DNA of 36,154 nucleotides from Phycisphaeraceae bacterium (lineage in GTDB: Bacteria > Planctomycetota > Phycisphaerae > Phycisphaerales > Zrk34), in NCBI GenBank assembly GCA_028282685.1, contig JANQHK010000028.1, positions 1 through 36,154 of the forward strand. The letters are read 5' to 3'. A program made the translations under genes and the position numbers. Below the pieces are notes generated by a model. The model was not told the origin of the DNA and searched no databases. It saw nothing but the letters and a program-made list of their open reading frames with translations. Below are positions 23,883-30,345 of the stretch, one piece after another. Numbering within the stretch: position 1 is the stretch's first letter; the number at the start of each line of letters is the position of its first letter.

Positions 23883-24986
23883 ATGGAAGCGGGAATCGTC
23901 GGCCTGCCCAACATCGGTAAATCCACCCTCTTCAACGCGCTGGCCGGCGCGCAGCAGGAAGCGGGAAATTTCCCCTTCGCCACCACCGAGCCCCACGCCT
24001 CCACCGTGCACGTGCCCGATCCCCGGCTCGAACTGATCCGCCGGCACATCGAGACGAAGAAGGTCATCCCCGCCACGCTCCAACTGGTCGACATGCCGGC
24101 GCTGGTCCGCGGCGCCAGCGAAGGCGAGGGCATGGGGAACAAGTTCCTGGCCGAGATTCGCAACGTCGATGCGCTGGTGCACGTGGTGCGCAGCTTCGCC
24201 GACGGCGATGTGCCGCACGTGGACGATTCGGTCGATCCGATGCGCGACATCGAAACGATCGACTTGGAATTGATCGCCGCCGATGCGCAGATCGTCGCCA
24301 ACGCGATGGACAAGGCCGAGAAACTGGCGCGCTTCAACGATAAGGAAGCGGTGGCGCGTCTGGAGGCGTTGCGTAAGTGCGGGGCGGTGTTGGAGGAATT
24401 GCAGCCGGTGCGCAGTGCCGGGCTGACCGCCGAGGAATCCTTCGCCGTGCGCAGTTTCGCGTTTCTGACCGAAAAACCCGTGCTTTATGTGGCCAACGTC
24501 GACGAGGACGAAGTGGGCACAGCAGCCGATCCGATGCAGAGCGCCCCGGTGCAGCGCCTCGCCGCGCACGCCGCCGAACAGGGCGGCCAGGCCGTGGCCG
24601 TCTGCGCCAAGCTCGAGGCGGAACTCAGTGAACTGGACGAAGACGACCGCGCGGAAATGCTCACCTCGCTGGGTTTGGACGAGCCGGCCTTGGCCACCGT
24701 GGCGCGGGCGATTTATCGGCTGCTGGATTTGCAGAGCTTCTTCACCGCCGGGCCCAAGGAAATCCGCGCCTGGCCGGTCCGCATCGGCTCTTCCGCGCCC
24801 CAGGCGGCGGGCGTGATCCATTCCGATTTCGAGCGCGGCTTCATCCGGGCTGAAATCTACCATGTGGACGATCTGGCCGAACTGAAAACCGAGCACGCCA
24901 TCAAGGAGGCCGGTAAGCTGCGCAAAGAAGGCAAAAATTACGTCGTGCAGGATGGCGACGTCTGCCATTTCCTGTTCAACGTCTGA
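23883..24986 (+). CDS. ychF: YchF/OLA1-type redox-regulated ATPase
   Basis: 367 aa (E. coli 363 aa). Start at the ATG of [15 protein letters not shown]; the frame above it is non-coding in character. The P-loop GLPNIGKST (7-15) usually reads [26 protein letters not shown] (switch region), [24 protein letters not shown] (G3 region, broken here only by reading convenience) and YVANVDEDE (the non-canonical G4 that explains the ATP preference) are present. A coiled-coil arm and C-terminal TGS domain end in [19 protein letters not shown], the family terminus. YchF binds ribosomes and is linked to stress and translation; its cellular role is not fully defined. Confidence 0.97.
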   Translation: MEAGIVGLPNIGKSTLFNALAGAQQEAGNFPFATTEPHASTVHVPDPRLELIRRHIETKKVIPATLQLVDMPALVRGASEGEGMGNKFLAEIRNVDALVHVVRSFADGDVPHVDDSVDPMRDIETIDLELIAADAQIVANAMDKAEKLARFNDKEAVARLEALRKCGAVLEELQPVRSAGLTAEESFAVRSFAFLTEKPVLYVANVDEDEVGTAADPMQSAPVQRLAAHAAEQGGQAVAVCAKLEAELSELDEDDRAEMLTSLGLDEPALATVARAIYRLLDLQSFFTAGPKEIRAWPVRIGSSAPQAAGVIHSDFERGFIRAEIYHVDDLAELKTEHAIKEAGKLRKEGKNYVVQDGDVCHFLFNV

Positions 24987-25005
24987 CCGTTGTTCAGCCG
25001 ATTCG

Positions 25006-25014
25006 TGCTATAAT
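25006..25014 (+). promoter_or_regulatory. Extended -10 promoter of the small-protein/nucleotidyltransferase pair
   Basis: TGC followed by consensus TATAAT (25009-25014), eight bases before the ATG at 25023, so the transcript would be leaderless or nearly so. The preceding GCCGATTCGTG (24997-25007) recurs just upstream of the clpX -10 (34628-34638). Confidence 0.5.
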
Positions 25015-25022
25015 AACGCGGC

Positions 25023-25223
25023 ATGGAATATTCCATTTCTCACGATCGAAACCAGGAACATCCCTTGGCCAAAGCCAGGTGGTTTCAATCCCTGTCTCTG
25101 GAGCAGCGGATGGACTATTTGTGTCAGGTCACGGACCTGATATTCGAACAGCAACCCGACATTGCGGCGAGGCGGCATGCTCAATCGACTACGGGCTGTA
25201 TTCGCGTCCTTACAGGCCCATGA
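25023..25223 (+). CDS. Small protein paired with a nucleotidyltransferase
   Basis: 66 aa, starting eight bases after a TATAAT element. Features: a charged start, then ARWFQSLSLEQRMDYLCQVTDLI (about residues 18-40), which resembles the conserved W-F-x-S-L-x-E-R-M pattern seen in small proteins found next to nucleotidyltransferase genes, and a C-terminal RHAQSTTGCIRVL. The frame runs 47 bases into the nucleotidyltransferase gene in another frame, which implies translational coupling. No enzyme motif is present. It may be the antitoxin or adaptor of the pair; this is inference from layout only. The alternative is a leader peptide. Confidence 0.62.
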   Translation: MEYSISHDRNQEHPLAKARWFQSLSLEQRMDYLCQVTDLIFEQQPDIAARRHAQSTTGCIRVLTGP

Positions 25224-25629
25224 AGTTCGCTATGTGACCATTGGGGGCATTGCCGCGGTTTTGTACGGCGTCCCCCGGGCCACCTTCGATCTGGATATTC
25301 TCATCGAAGCTTCGCCGGACAATGCCGACCGTCTGCTTGCCGCGTTGAAGGAGGCGGGGTTGGGGACGGCGGATCTGATTACCAGCGGGGATTTGCTCAA
25401 AGAAACCATTACGGTGTTCAACGACCGGGTGCGTATCGATGTGCAAACCCAGACGCCGGGTATCACGTTTGAACAGGCCTGGAAAAACCGCCAGACGATG
25501 AGTTATCAGAATCAGGCCTTTTTCGTGTTGGATCGGACCGATCTGATCGCTGCGAAGAAAGCCGCCGGGCGTCCTGTTGATCTGGAAGATGTCCGGGCGT
25601 TGGAGCTGGACGGAAGCGATGCGGGCTGA
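25177..25629 (+). CDS. MNT-type nucleotidyltransferase
   Basis: 150 aa from the ATG at 25177 (GAGG closely upstream; a TTG at 25162 is the alternative). The minimal-nucleotidyltransferase pattern is clear: RYVTIGGIAAVLYGVPRAT (18-36) with Gly23-Gly24, then FDLDILIE with Asp38 and Asp40, and VRIDVQ with Asp88 as the probable third metal ligand. LDRTDLIAAKKAAGRPVDLEDV (about 119-140) near the end matches the C-terminal segment common in AbiEii-like and related transferases (usually KxxxxRxKDxxDl). Such proteins nucleotidylate tRNA or partner proteins in several toxin-antitoxin systems. The overlap with the small upstream gene suggests a two-gene module; no HEPN partner is visible. Function beyond the fold is inference. 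Confidence 0.83.
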   Translation: MLNRLRAVFASLQAHEVRYVTIGGIAAVLYGVPRATFDLDILIEASPDNADRLLAALKEAGLGTADLITSGDLLKETITVFNDRVRIDVQTQTPGITFEQAWKNRQTMSYQNQAFFVLDRTDLIAAKKAAGRPVDLEDVRALELDGSDAG

Positions 25630-25805
25630 GGATCGCAATGACTGCCGCGATCTGTTGACATTTGGGTTTGAGAATTTTCTCCCCCTTCATGCAACCTTCA
25701 TCCGCGGGCGCTATGATGGCAGTAGACAGGACGATTGCGGTGTCGGCCCCGGTCCTGTCGCGCTGGAGGGCCTACGAGAAACCGGCCGAACTTTGGAGTT
25801 TTGCC

Positions 25806-26228
25806 ATGACGCCTGAGCCCACATCAAACGCCCTGGCTGCACCACCAACCGAGACCGGCTATTTCACCGTCGAACAGGCCAACCGCGCGCTGCCCTACAT
25901 CCGCCGGGTGGCTGAGGATATCCGTAACACCTTCAAGCAGGCCGTGGAACTGCAACAGTCGATGGAACGGCCCGACATCGCCGACAACGTCAACGCCCTG
26001 CGCGAACACTACGAGCAAATCGTCGACAAGCTCAACGGGTACGTCGACGAACTGAGCGAGACCGGCGTGGCGCTGAAGGATTTTGAAATCGGGCTGATCG
26101 ATTTTCCCGCCCTGCACGAAGGCCGCGAGGTTCTGCTTTGCTGGAAGCTGGGCGAGCCGCGCATCGTCGCCTGGCACGAGACCGACACCGGTTTCGCCGG
26201 CCGCCGCGATATCGCAGAGATCGGTTAA
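25806..26228 (+). CDS. DUF2203 family protein
   Basis: 140 aa from the ATG at 25806, with GGAG 9 bases upstream. The family pattern is evident: YFTVEQANRALPYIRRVAED (about residues 18-37), a helical middle, then GVALKDFEIGLIDFPALHEG (about 86-105), REVLLCWKLGE and IVAWHETDTGFAGR. No biochemical role is established for DUF2203. The stop codon is in the first unit of an octad array (26222-26261). The 176-base gap before it contains a TTGACA (25655-25660) and a TATGAT (25712-25717), which are not properly spaced with each other, so its promoter is unclear. Confidence 0.88.
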   Translation: MTPEPTSNALAAPPTETGYFTVEQANRALPYIRRVAEDIRNTFKQAVELQQSMERPDIADNVNALREHYEQIVDKLNGYVDELSETGVALKDFEIGLIDFPALHEGREVLLCWKLGEPRIVAWHETDTGFAGRRDIAEIG

Positions 26229-26383
26229 CCGGTTGATTGGTTAATCGGTTAATCGGTCAAGCCGGACCTGAGAAGTCCCGAGCAGAGCGAGAGACTGCGA
26301 AGGTCCGGATGAATTCCATTTCTGACTTCTTACTTCAGACTTCTTAGTTTTCTTTGTGCCTTCGTGCCTATTGCCTCAGTGCC
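26222..26383. repeat. Octad, heptad and octad arrays between the DUF2203 gene and rph
   Basis: Three arrays lie in sequence: five 8-base units of CGGTTAAT type (26222-26261), which include the DUF2203 stop codon; four 7-base units of TTCTTAC type (26320-26347); and three 8-base units plus a 7-base one of TTCGTGCC type (26353-26383), which include the stop and last codons of rph. The two genes converge here. Between the first two arrays, AGGTCCGG at 26290-26310 and CCGGACCTGAGAAG near 26262 also pair (CCGGACCT / AGGTCCGG). Confidence 0.9.
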
Positions 26384-27066
26384 TTCTTTTGCGCAGCAAT
26401 CAGTTTGCGGATGCCCGAGCGGGCCAGCGTCAGCAACTGATCGAGTTGATCCTGGTCGAACGTTCCTTTTTCTCCCGTGCCCTGCACTTCGATGTACTGT
26501 CCGCGGTGGTTCATCACCACGTTCATGTCCACCTCGGCGTTGACATCAAGTTGGTAATCCAGATCGAGCACGACCCGGCCGTCGACAATGCCGACACTCA
26601 CCGCCGCCACCGGCCCGATCAACGGGTTGGCGGTGATGAGCTTGTCGCGGCGGGCCTGGGTCAGCGCGTCGGCCAGGGCGACGTAAGCGCCGGTGATCGA
26701 GACGGTGCGCGTGCCGCCGTCGGCACAGAGCACATCGCAATCGCAGGTGATCTGGATGCCCGGCATTTTCTCCAGGTCGACCGCAGCGCGCAGCGATCGG
26801 CCGATCAGGCGTTGGATTTCGGTGGCGCGGCTGTTGGGCCCGCGTTTTTGCCGGTCGGGCGTGGAGCCGGGGAGCATGTTGTACTCGGCGGTGACCCAGC
26901 CGCGCGGCGGGTCGGCCTTCTCCAGCCAGGCCGGGGGATTCGTACAGACCGAGGCCGTGCAGAGCACGCGCGTGTTCCCCGCTTCGATCAGAACGCTGCC
27001 GGCGGCGGCGGTCTTGTAGCCGCGGGTGATCTTCAGCGGTCGTAACGGGTTGGTGCGACGGGGCAT
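26368..27066 (-). CDS. rph: Ribonuclease PH
   Basis: 232 aa (E. coli 238 aa). A phosphate-dependent 3'-to-5' exoribonuclease that trims tRNA precursors; the neighbouring divergent tRNA-Arg gene is a potential substrate by coincidence. Signatures: RGWVTAEYNMLPGST (about 55-69), SRATEIQRLIGRSLRA (79-94), and CDVLCADGGTRTVSITGAYV (110-129) with the phosphate-binding region; DLDYQLDVNAEVDMNVV follows, then the last helix LLTLARSGIRKLIAAQ. Start at the ATG 27066; frames further upstream are antisense to the tRNA. The C-terminal KKALRQ and stop are encoded in an octad array (GCACTGAG-type units on this strand). Complete and plausibly active. Confidence 0.97.
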   Translation of the reverse strand: MPRRTNPLRPLKITRGYKTAAAGSVLIEAGNTRVLCTASVCTNPPAWLEKADPPRGWVTAEYNMLPGSTPDRQKRGPNSRATEIQRLIGRSLRAAVDLEKMPGIQITCDCDVLCADGGTRTVSITGAYVALADALTQARRDKLITANPLIGPVAAVSVGIVDGRVVLDLDYQLDVNAEVDMNVVMNHRGQYIEVQGTGEKGTFDQDQLDQLLTLARSGIRKLIAAQKKALRQ

Positions 27067-27100
27067 GGCGGCACGATAACACAGAAATCGGCCCGCGTCA

Positions 27101-27129
27101 TTGCGACGGTCTGGGCCCTTTGCTAAGAT
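27101..27129 (+). promoter_or_regulatory. Promoter of tRNA-Arg
   Basis: TTGCGA (27101-27106) and TAAGAT (27124-27129) are exactly 17 bases apart, and TGC precedes the -10 (extended -10). Transcription would start around 27136, about nine bases before the tRNA 5' end. Confidence 0.75.
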
Positions 27130-27144
27130 TCCGTGTTCGATCCT

Positions 27145-27218
27145 GCGCGAGTAGCTCAATTGGATAGAGCACCTGTCTACGGAACAGGGGGTTGGGGGTT
27201 CGAGTCCTCCCTCGCGCA
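27145..27218 (+). tRNA. tRNA-Arg (anticodon ACG)
   Basis: A 74-nt cloverleaf. Acceptor stem GCGCGAG pairs with CTCGCGC; D-arm GCTC/GAGC with loop AATTGGATA (A20, an arginine identity element); anticodon stem CCTGT/ACAGG with loop CTACGGA, giving anticodon ACG (A34 normally deaminated to inosine, reading CGU, CGC and CGA); T-arm GGGGG/CCTCC with loop TTCGAGT; discriminator A73. CCA is not encoded. It reads CGN codons, which are common in these genes. Confidence 0.97.
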
Positions 27219-27366
27219 TTAACTTTCAGAAGCACCCGCCGAGGTATCGGCTCGCAGCGGCTGCGGGCCAGGCGTCGGTCGGCGGGGAACAGCGCAAGCC
27301 GCCGCACGCTTGGTTCGGCCCGACGCCCGCTGCCCGGCGTGCGATTTGCATTTCAGGAGCATCCCC

Positions 27367-28917
27367 ATGGCCGAGTCGCCCACCGACCCCACACGCAACG
27401 ATCCTCCCGCCGAGGCCGCCGAAGACGAACCCCAGCCCCGCGTTACCGTCGAGGACCTCGGCCCGGCGCAGAAGAAGCTGAACATCGAGATTCCACCCGA
27501 GTTGATCCGTCAGAAGATCGACTCCAGTTACGATGACCTTCAGGGCGAAGCGGTGGTGCCGGGTTTTCGTCGCGGCCGCGCGCCCCTGCGGTTGCTGGAA
27601 AAACGGTTCGGCTCCGACATCCGCAAGGAAGTCAAAAGCCAGGTGCTCACTGAAGCCCTCAGCAAGGCCGTCGAGGACAACGACCTGCGCATCGTCGGCG
27701 ACGCGGAACTCGATCCCAAGCCCGATGAAATCGAACTGCCCGACCAGGGCCCGCTCACCTTCACCGCGACCATCGAGGTGGTTCCCGAGGTGGAACTGCC
27801 GGACCTGGAAGGCCTGAAGGTCACCAAAACCGTGCGCGAGATCGGCGACGACGCGGTGGAAGTGGAAATCGAACGCCTGGGAGAAATCTACGGCCAGTTC
27901 CAGGCCGTCGAAGAGCCCGCCGCGGGCGGTGATTACCTGACGGTGGATGTGCGCATTGCCGATAAGCAGGATCAAACGCTCAATGAACAAAGCGCCGTGC
28001 AGATTCTCTGCCCTGGCGAGAGCCGCAAGTACAAGGGCGTGGTCGGCGGCGTGCTCGTCGAAGACCTCGGCAAAAAACTGGAAGGCGTGAAGATCGGCCA
28101 GTCCGTCACCCTCTCCGCCACCGGCCCGCAGCAGCACGAAGTCGAAGCGATCCGCGAGGCCGAGATCGATATCCACATCACCGTGCATCGCATCGAACGC
28201 CTGCACAAGCTCAGCGCCGCGGAGCTGGTCCAGGCCGGCGGATTTGAAACCGAAGCCGAACTGCGCGATCAACTCAAGGATTCGCTTCAGCAGCGCGATG
28301 AGCAGCAGCAGAAGCGTGAAATGCAGGAGCAGGTCACCGAGCAGCTGCTCGACAAGATCGACATGACCCTGCCGGAGAAACTCTCCGCTCAGCAGGCGCA
28401 GCGCATTTTGTCCCGTCGGCGTATGGAGCTGATGTATCAGGGCGTCGGCGAGCAGGACATCGAGGAGCAACTGGCCGAGCTGCGCGCCGCCAGTGCCGAT
28501 CAGGCCCAGCGCGACCTGAAGCTGATGTTCATTCTGGAGAAGGTGGCCGAGCAGTACGGCGTGCAGGTCAACGAGGCGGAGGTCAACGGGCAGATCGCCG
28601 CCATGGCCGCCCAGCAGGGCCGACGCCCCGAGAAGATGCGCCAGGAGATGGCGCGCTCCGGACAGATGGATCAACTCTACCTGCAACTGCGCGAGAGCAA
28701 GGCGATCGATGCGTTGCTGGACAAGGCCGAAGTCGAGGACGTGGCCGCCGAGGCCCCGGCCAAGAAGAAAACCAAGAAAAAGACCACCAAAAAGTCGTCG
28801 GATAAGTCAGAGTCGGACACCGAAACCAAGTCCGAAGAAAAGACGACCAAGAAAAAAAACACCAAAAAGAAGACCACGAAAAAGAAAACGACCAAGAAGA
28901 AGGCCGACAGCGACTAG
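27367..28917 (+). CDS. tig: Trigger factor with a lysine-rich tail
   Basis: 516 aa (E. coli 432 aa). A ribosome-associated chaperone that meets nascent chains at the exit tunnel. AGGAG lies 7 bases before the ATG. An acidic leader (about 1-30) precedes the ribosome-binding domain; the ribosome-contact loop is VPGFRRGRAPLRLLEKRFG (about 64-82; the usual signature is GFRxGK). A middle region replaces or diverges from the FKBP prolyl-isomerase domain (about 175-285), and the C-terminal chaperone arms (about 285-450) are helical and Gln/Glu-rich. The last 52 residues (465-516) are almost all Lys, Thr, Ser, Asp and Glu, with runs of KKK-TT, an extension not present in typical trigger factors that could bind rRNA. 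It lies 148 bases after the tRNA; clpX, often linked to tig, is 6 kb away. Confidence 0.94.
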   Translation: MAESPTDPTRNDPPAEAAEDEPQPRVTVEDLGPAQKKLNIEIPPELIRQKIDSSYDDLQGEAVVPGFRRGRAPLRLLEKRFGSDIRKEVKSQVLTEALSKAVEDNDLRIVGDAELDPKPDEIELPDQGPLTFTATIEVVPEVELPDLEGLKVTKTVREIGDDAVEVEIERLGEIYGQFQAVEEPAAGGDYLTVDVRIADKQDQTLNEQSAVQILCPGESRKYKGVVGGVLVEDLGKKLEGVKIGQSVTLSATGPQQHEVEAIREAEIDIHITVHRIERLHKLSAAELVQAGGFETEAELRDQLKDSLQQRDEQQQKREMQEQVTEQLLDKIDMTLPEKLSAQQAQRILSRRRMELMYQGVGEQDIEEQLAELRAASADQAQRDLKLMFILEKVAEQYGVQVNEAEVNGQIAAMAAQQGRRPEKMRQEMARSGQMDQLYLQLRESKAIDALLDKAEVEDVAAEAPAKKKTKKKTTKKSSDKSESDTETKSEEKTTKKKNTKKKTTKKKTTKKKADSD

Positions 28918-28946
28918 AACTCAATCCAACCGCAGCGGGCATTGAC

Positions 28947-29080
28947 GAGCCGCGCCCGTGAGGAAGCGGTCGGCACAACGCCCGAACCCGGCGGGGCAGG
29001 TGCGGTCATTTACCTGCGGGAGAACGGAAAGTCGGACGCGGATCAACGGCCCGACGACCGCTCCCTCACCGTCGCGGCTC
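28947..29080. repeat. Long imperfect hairpin between convergent tig and the glycosyltransferase gene
   Basis: The 25 bases from 28947 (GAGCCGCG...GCGGTC) match the reverse complement of the segment ending at 29080 in 22 of 25 positions. An inner GCAGGT/ACCTGC pair (about 28998 and 29012) nests inside. It sits in the 203-base gap between convergent genes, where it may block read-through in both directions. Related GAGCCGCGACCGTGAGGG-type words are, to my memory, dispersed in other planctomycete genomes. Confidence 0.8.
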
Positions 29081-29120
29081 ATTCGATGCACGAATACTCT
29101 GCGATTGGATTGTAAATGCT

Positions 29121-30281
29121 CTAATCGCGGCCCGGTGTTCGCTCAAACGCTGCTTTCAGGATCGTTTCAACCGACTGGCGCATCGTGAAGTGCTCGGTGA
29201 TGAAGTCCCGGGCGCGCCGTGCCATGGCGCGCCGTCGGTTTGCGTCGGCCAGCAGGTCCAACAGCACCTCGGCCAGTGTCCGGGGCTCGGCCTCGATGAA
29301 ATGTTCGCCGGGTGTGAAAGGGCGTGGATCGATCAGCTTGTCGCTGACCATCGCCGCGCCGCAGGACATGCCCATCACAAACCGCCGCCACGGCGTGTCC
29401 CACGGGTACTGGTGCAGGTGCAGCAGGACTTTGGCGCGGTTGAGGAAGTCGACGCGTTCGGTTCCCGTGCAGCCCGACCGGACGACCTTCAGCGTGTATC
29501 CCTTGCGGCTGAGCATTTTTTCGAATTCCTCCAGTCGCCGCTGACGCGATGATCCCGGCGGCGCCGCGCCCAGAAACGCCACATCGCACGGCCGATCCCC
29601 GCCCCGGTCTTCCCCCGATCCCGGGTGATATCCGTAAGGGGCGAAATGGCCGGCGATGCCCATCGACAGAAGTTGCGATTGCTTGTGCATGGTGGTCATG
29701 CAGATCGCATCCAGCCAGCCCTCGCTGGTCGCGCGGCGAATCCAGTGTTCGCATTCCGCCGTGACGCGCAGTTGCGTGTACTTGATTTCGGGCCAACCCT
29801 GCTCTTGTAACTTTTGATTGATGCGTCGCGCCGCGGCAATGAAATGTCGTCGCGTGCTCAATCGATACAAACGGTGCTGTGCCTGGATACAGGACCGCCA
29901 TGAAAGTTGTGACGCCGATGCCCATCGCAGCGACGAGCCGATCCAATCGAGCCGGTCGTATTTGGCCGTCAGTTCATGCAACGCGCGGCGTTCATCGGCG
30001 GCCAGAATCGGCGGCAACAGCGGATCGTGATGCCAGAGAATGGTGCGCGGCCGATCGGCGCGCCCGCGCAGCATCCGGGCATACTGTTGGAACGTGCGCG
30101 CGTGGCCCTTGAGCAGCAGCAGGTCGCACCTCATGCCGCGCCGGTCCCCGTCGTTCATCGCCGTCACGCGCCAGCCGCACCGCTCAAAGTGTTCGACCGC
30201 GGGCCGATTGTGGCCGGTGATGCTTTTGTCGACCAGGGCGAGCGTGCGACCGGATCCGGCTTGCAAAGGAGATGGCTGCAT
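29121..30281 (-). CDS. Glycosyltransferase, CgeB-like (GT-B type)
   Basis: 386 aa. The C-terminal half carries the pattern of the Glyco_trans_1_2/CgeB group: CDVAFLGAAPPGSSRQRRLEEF (about 232-253), LNRAKVLLHLHQYPWDTPWRRF (about 282-303), and GAAMVSDKLIDPRPFTPGEHFIEAE (about 310-334), the usual acceptor/donor-binding stretch with the conserved E. The N-terminal half is a divergent first Rossmann domain. There is no membrane segment or signal peptide, so it acts in the cytoplasm or at the inner face of the membrane. The sugar donor cannot be told. It is transcribed divergently from the aminotransferase operon with overlapping promoters, which suggests a shared role in making a surface glycan. 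Confidence 0.82.
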   Translation of the reverse strand: MQPSPLQAGSGRTLALVDKSITGHNRPAVEHFERCGWRVTAMNDGDRRGMRCDLLLLKGHARTFQQYARMLRGRADRPRTILWHHDPLLPPILAADERRALHELTAKYDRLDWIGSSLRWASASQLSWRSCIQAQHRLYRLSTRRHFIAAARRINQKLQEQGWPEIKYTQLRVTAECEHWIRRATSEGWLDAICMTTMHKQSQLLSMGIAGHFAPYGYHPGSGEDRGGDRPCDVAFLGAAPPGSSRQRRLEEFEKMLSRKGYTLKVVRSGCTGTERVDFLNRAKVLLHLHQYPWDTPWRRFVMGMSCGAAMVSDKLIDPRPFTPGEHFIEAEPRTLAEVLLDLLADANRRRAMARRARDFITEHFTMRQSVETILKAAFERTPGRD

Positions 30282-30291
30282 CGGGGAACCG

Positions 30292-30323
30292 ATTATATCG
30301 GGCCTTGCTCATTCGGCTATACT
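30292..30323. promoter_or_regulatory. Divergent promoters for the glycosyltransferase and aminotransferase genes
   Basis: On the minus strand TATAAT (30297-30292) lies ten bases before the glycosyltransferase ATG; on the plus strand TATACT (30318-30323) lies 22 bases before the aminotransferase ATG. The two -10 elements are 20 bases apart, so polymerase binding to one should hinder the other. No -35 consensus is seen for either. Confidence 0.5.
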
Positions 30324-30345
30324 GTGCGGCTCGATTGCGAACGCC

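Noticed and set aside
25655-25717. Promoter of the DUF2203 gene from TTGACA and TATGAT
   Set aside because: The two boxes are more than 50 bases apart and neither has a partner at 16-18 bases.
27067-27219. N-terminal extension of rph with a peptide like GLEPPTPCSVDRCSIQLSY
   Set aside because: It is the antisense translation of the tRNA-Arg gene, a well-known artefact; the real start is the ATG at 27066.
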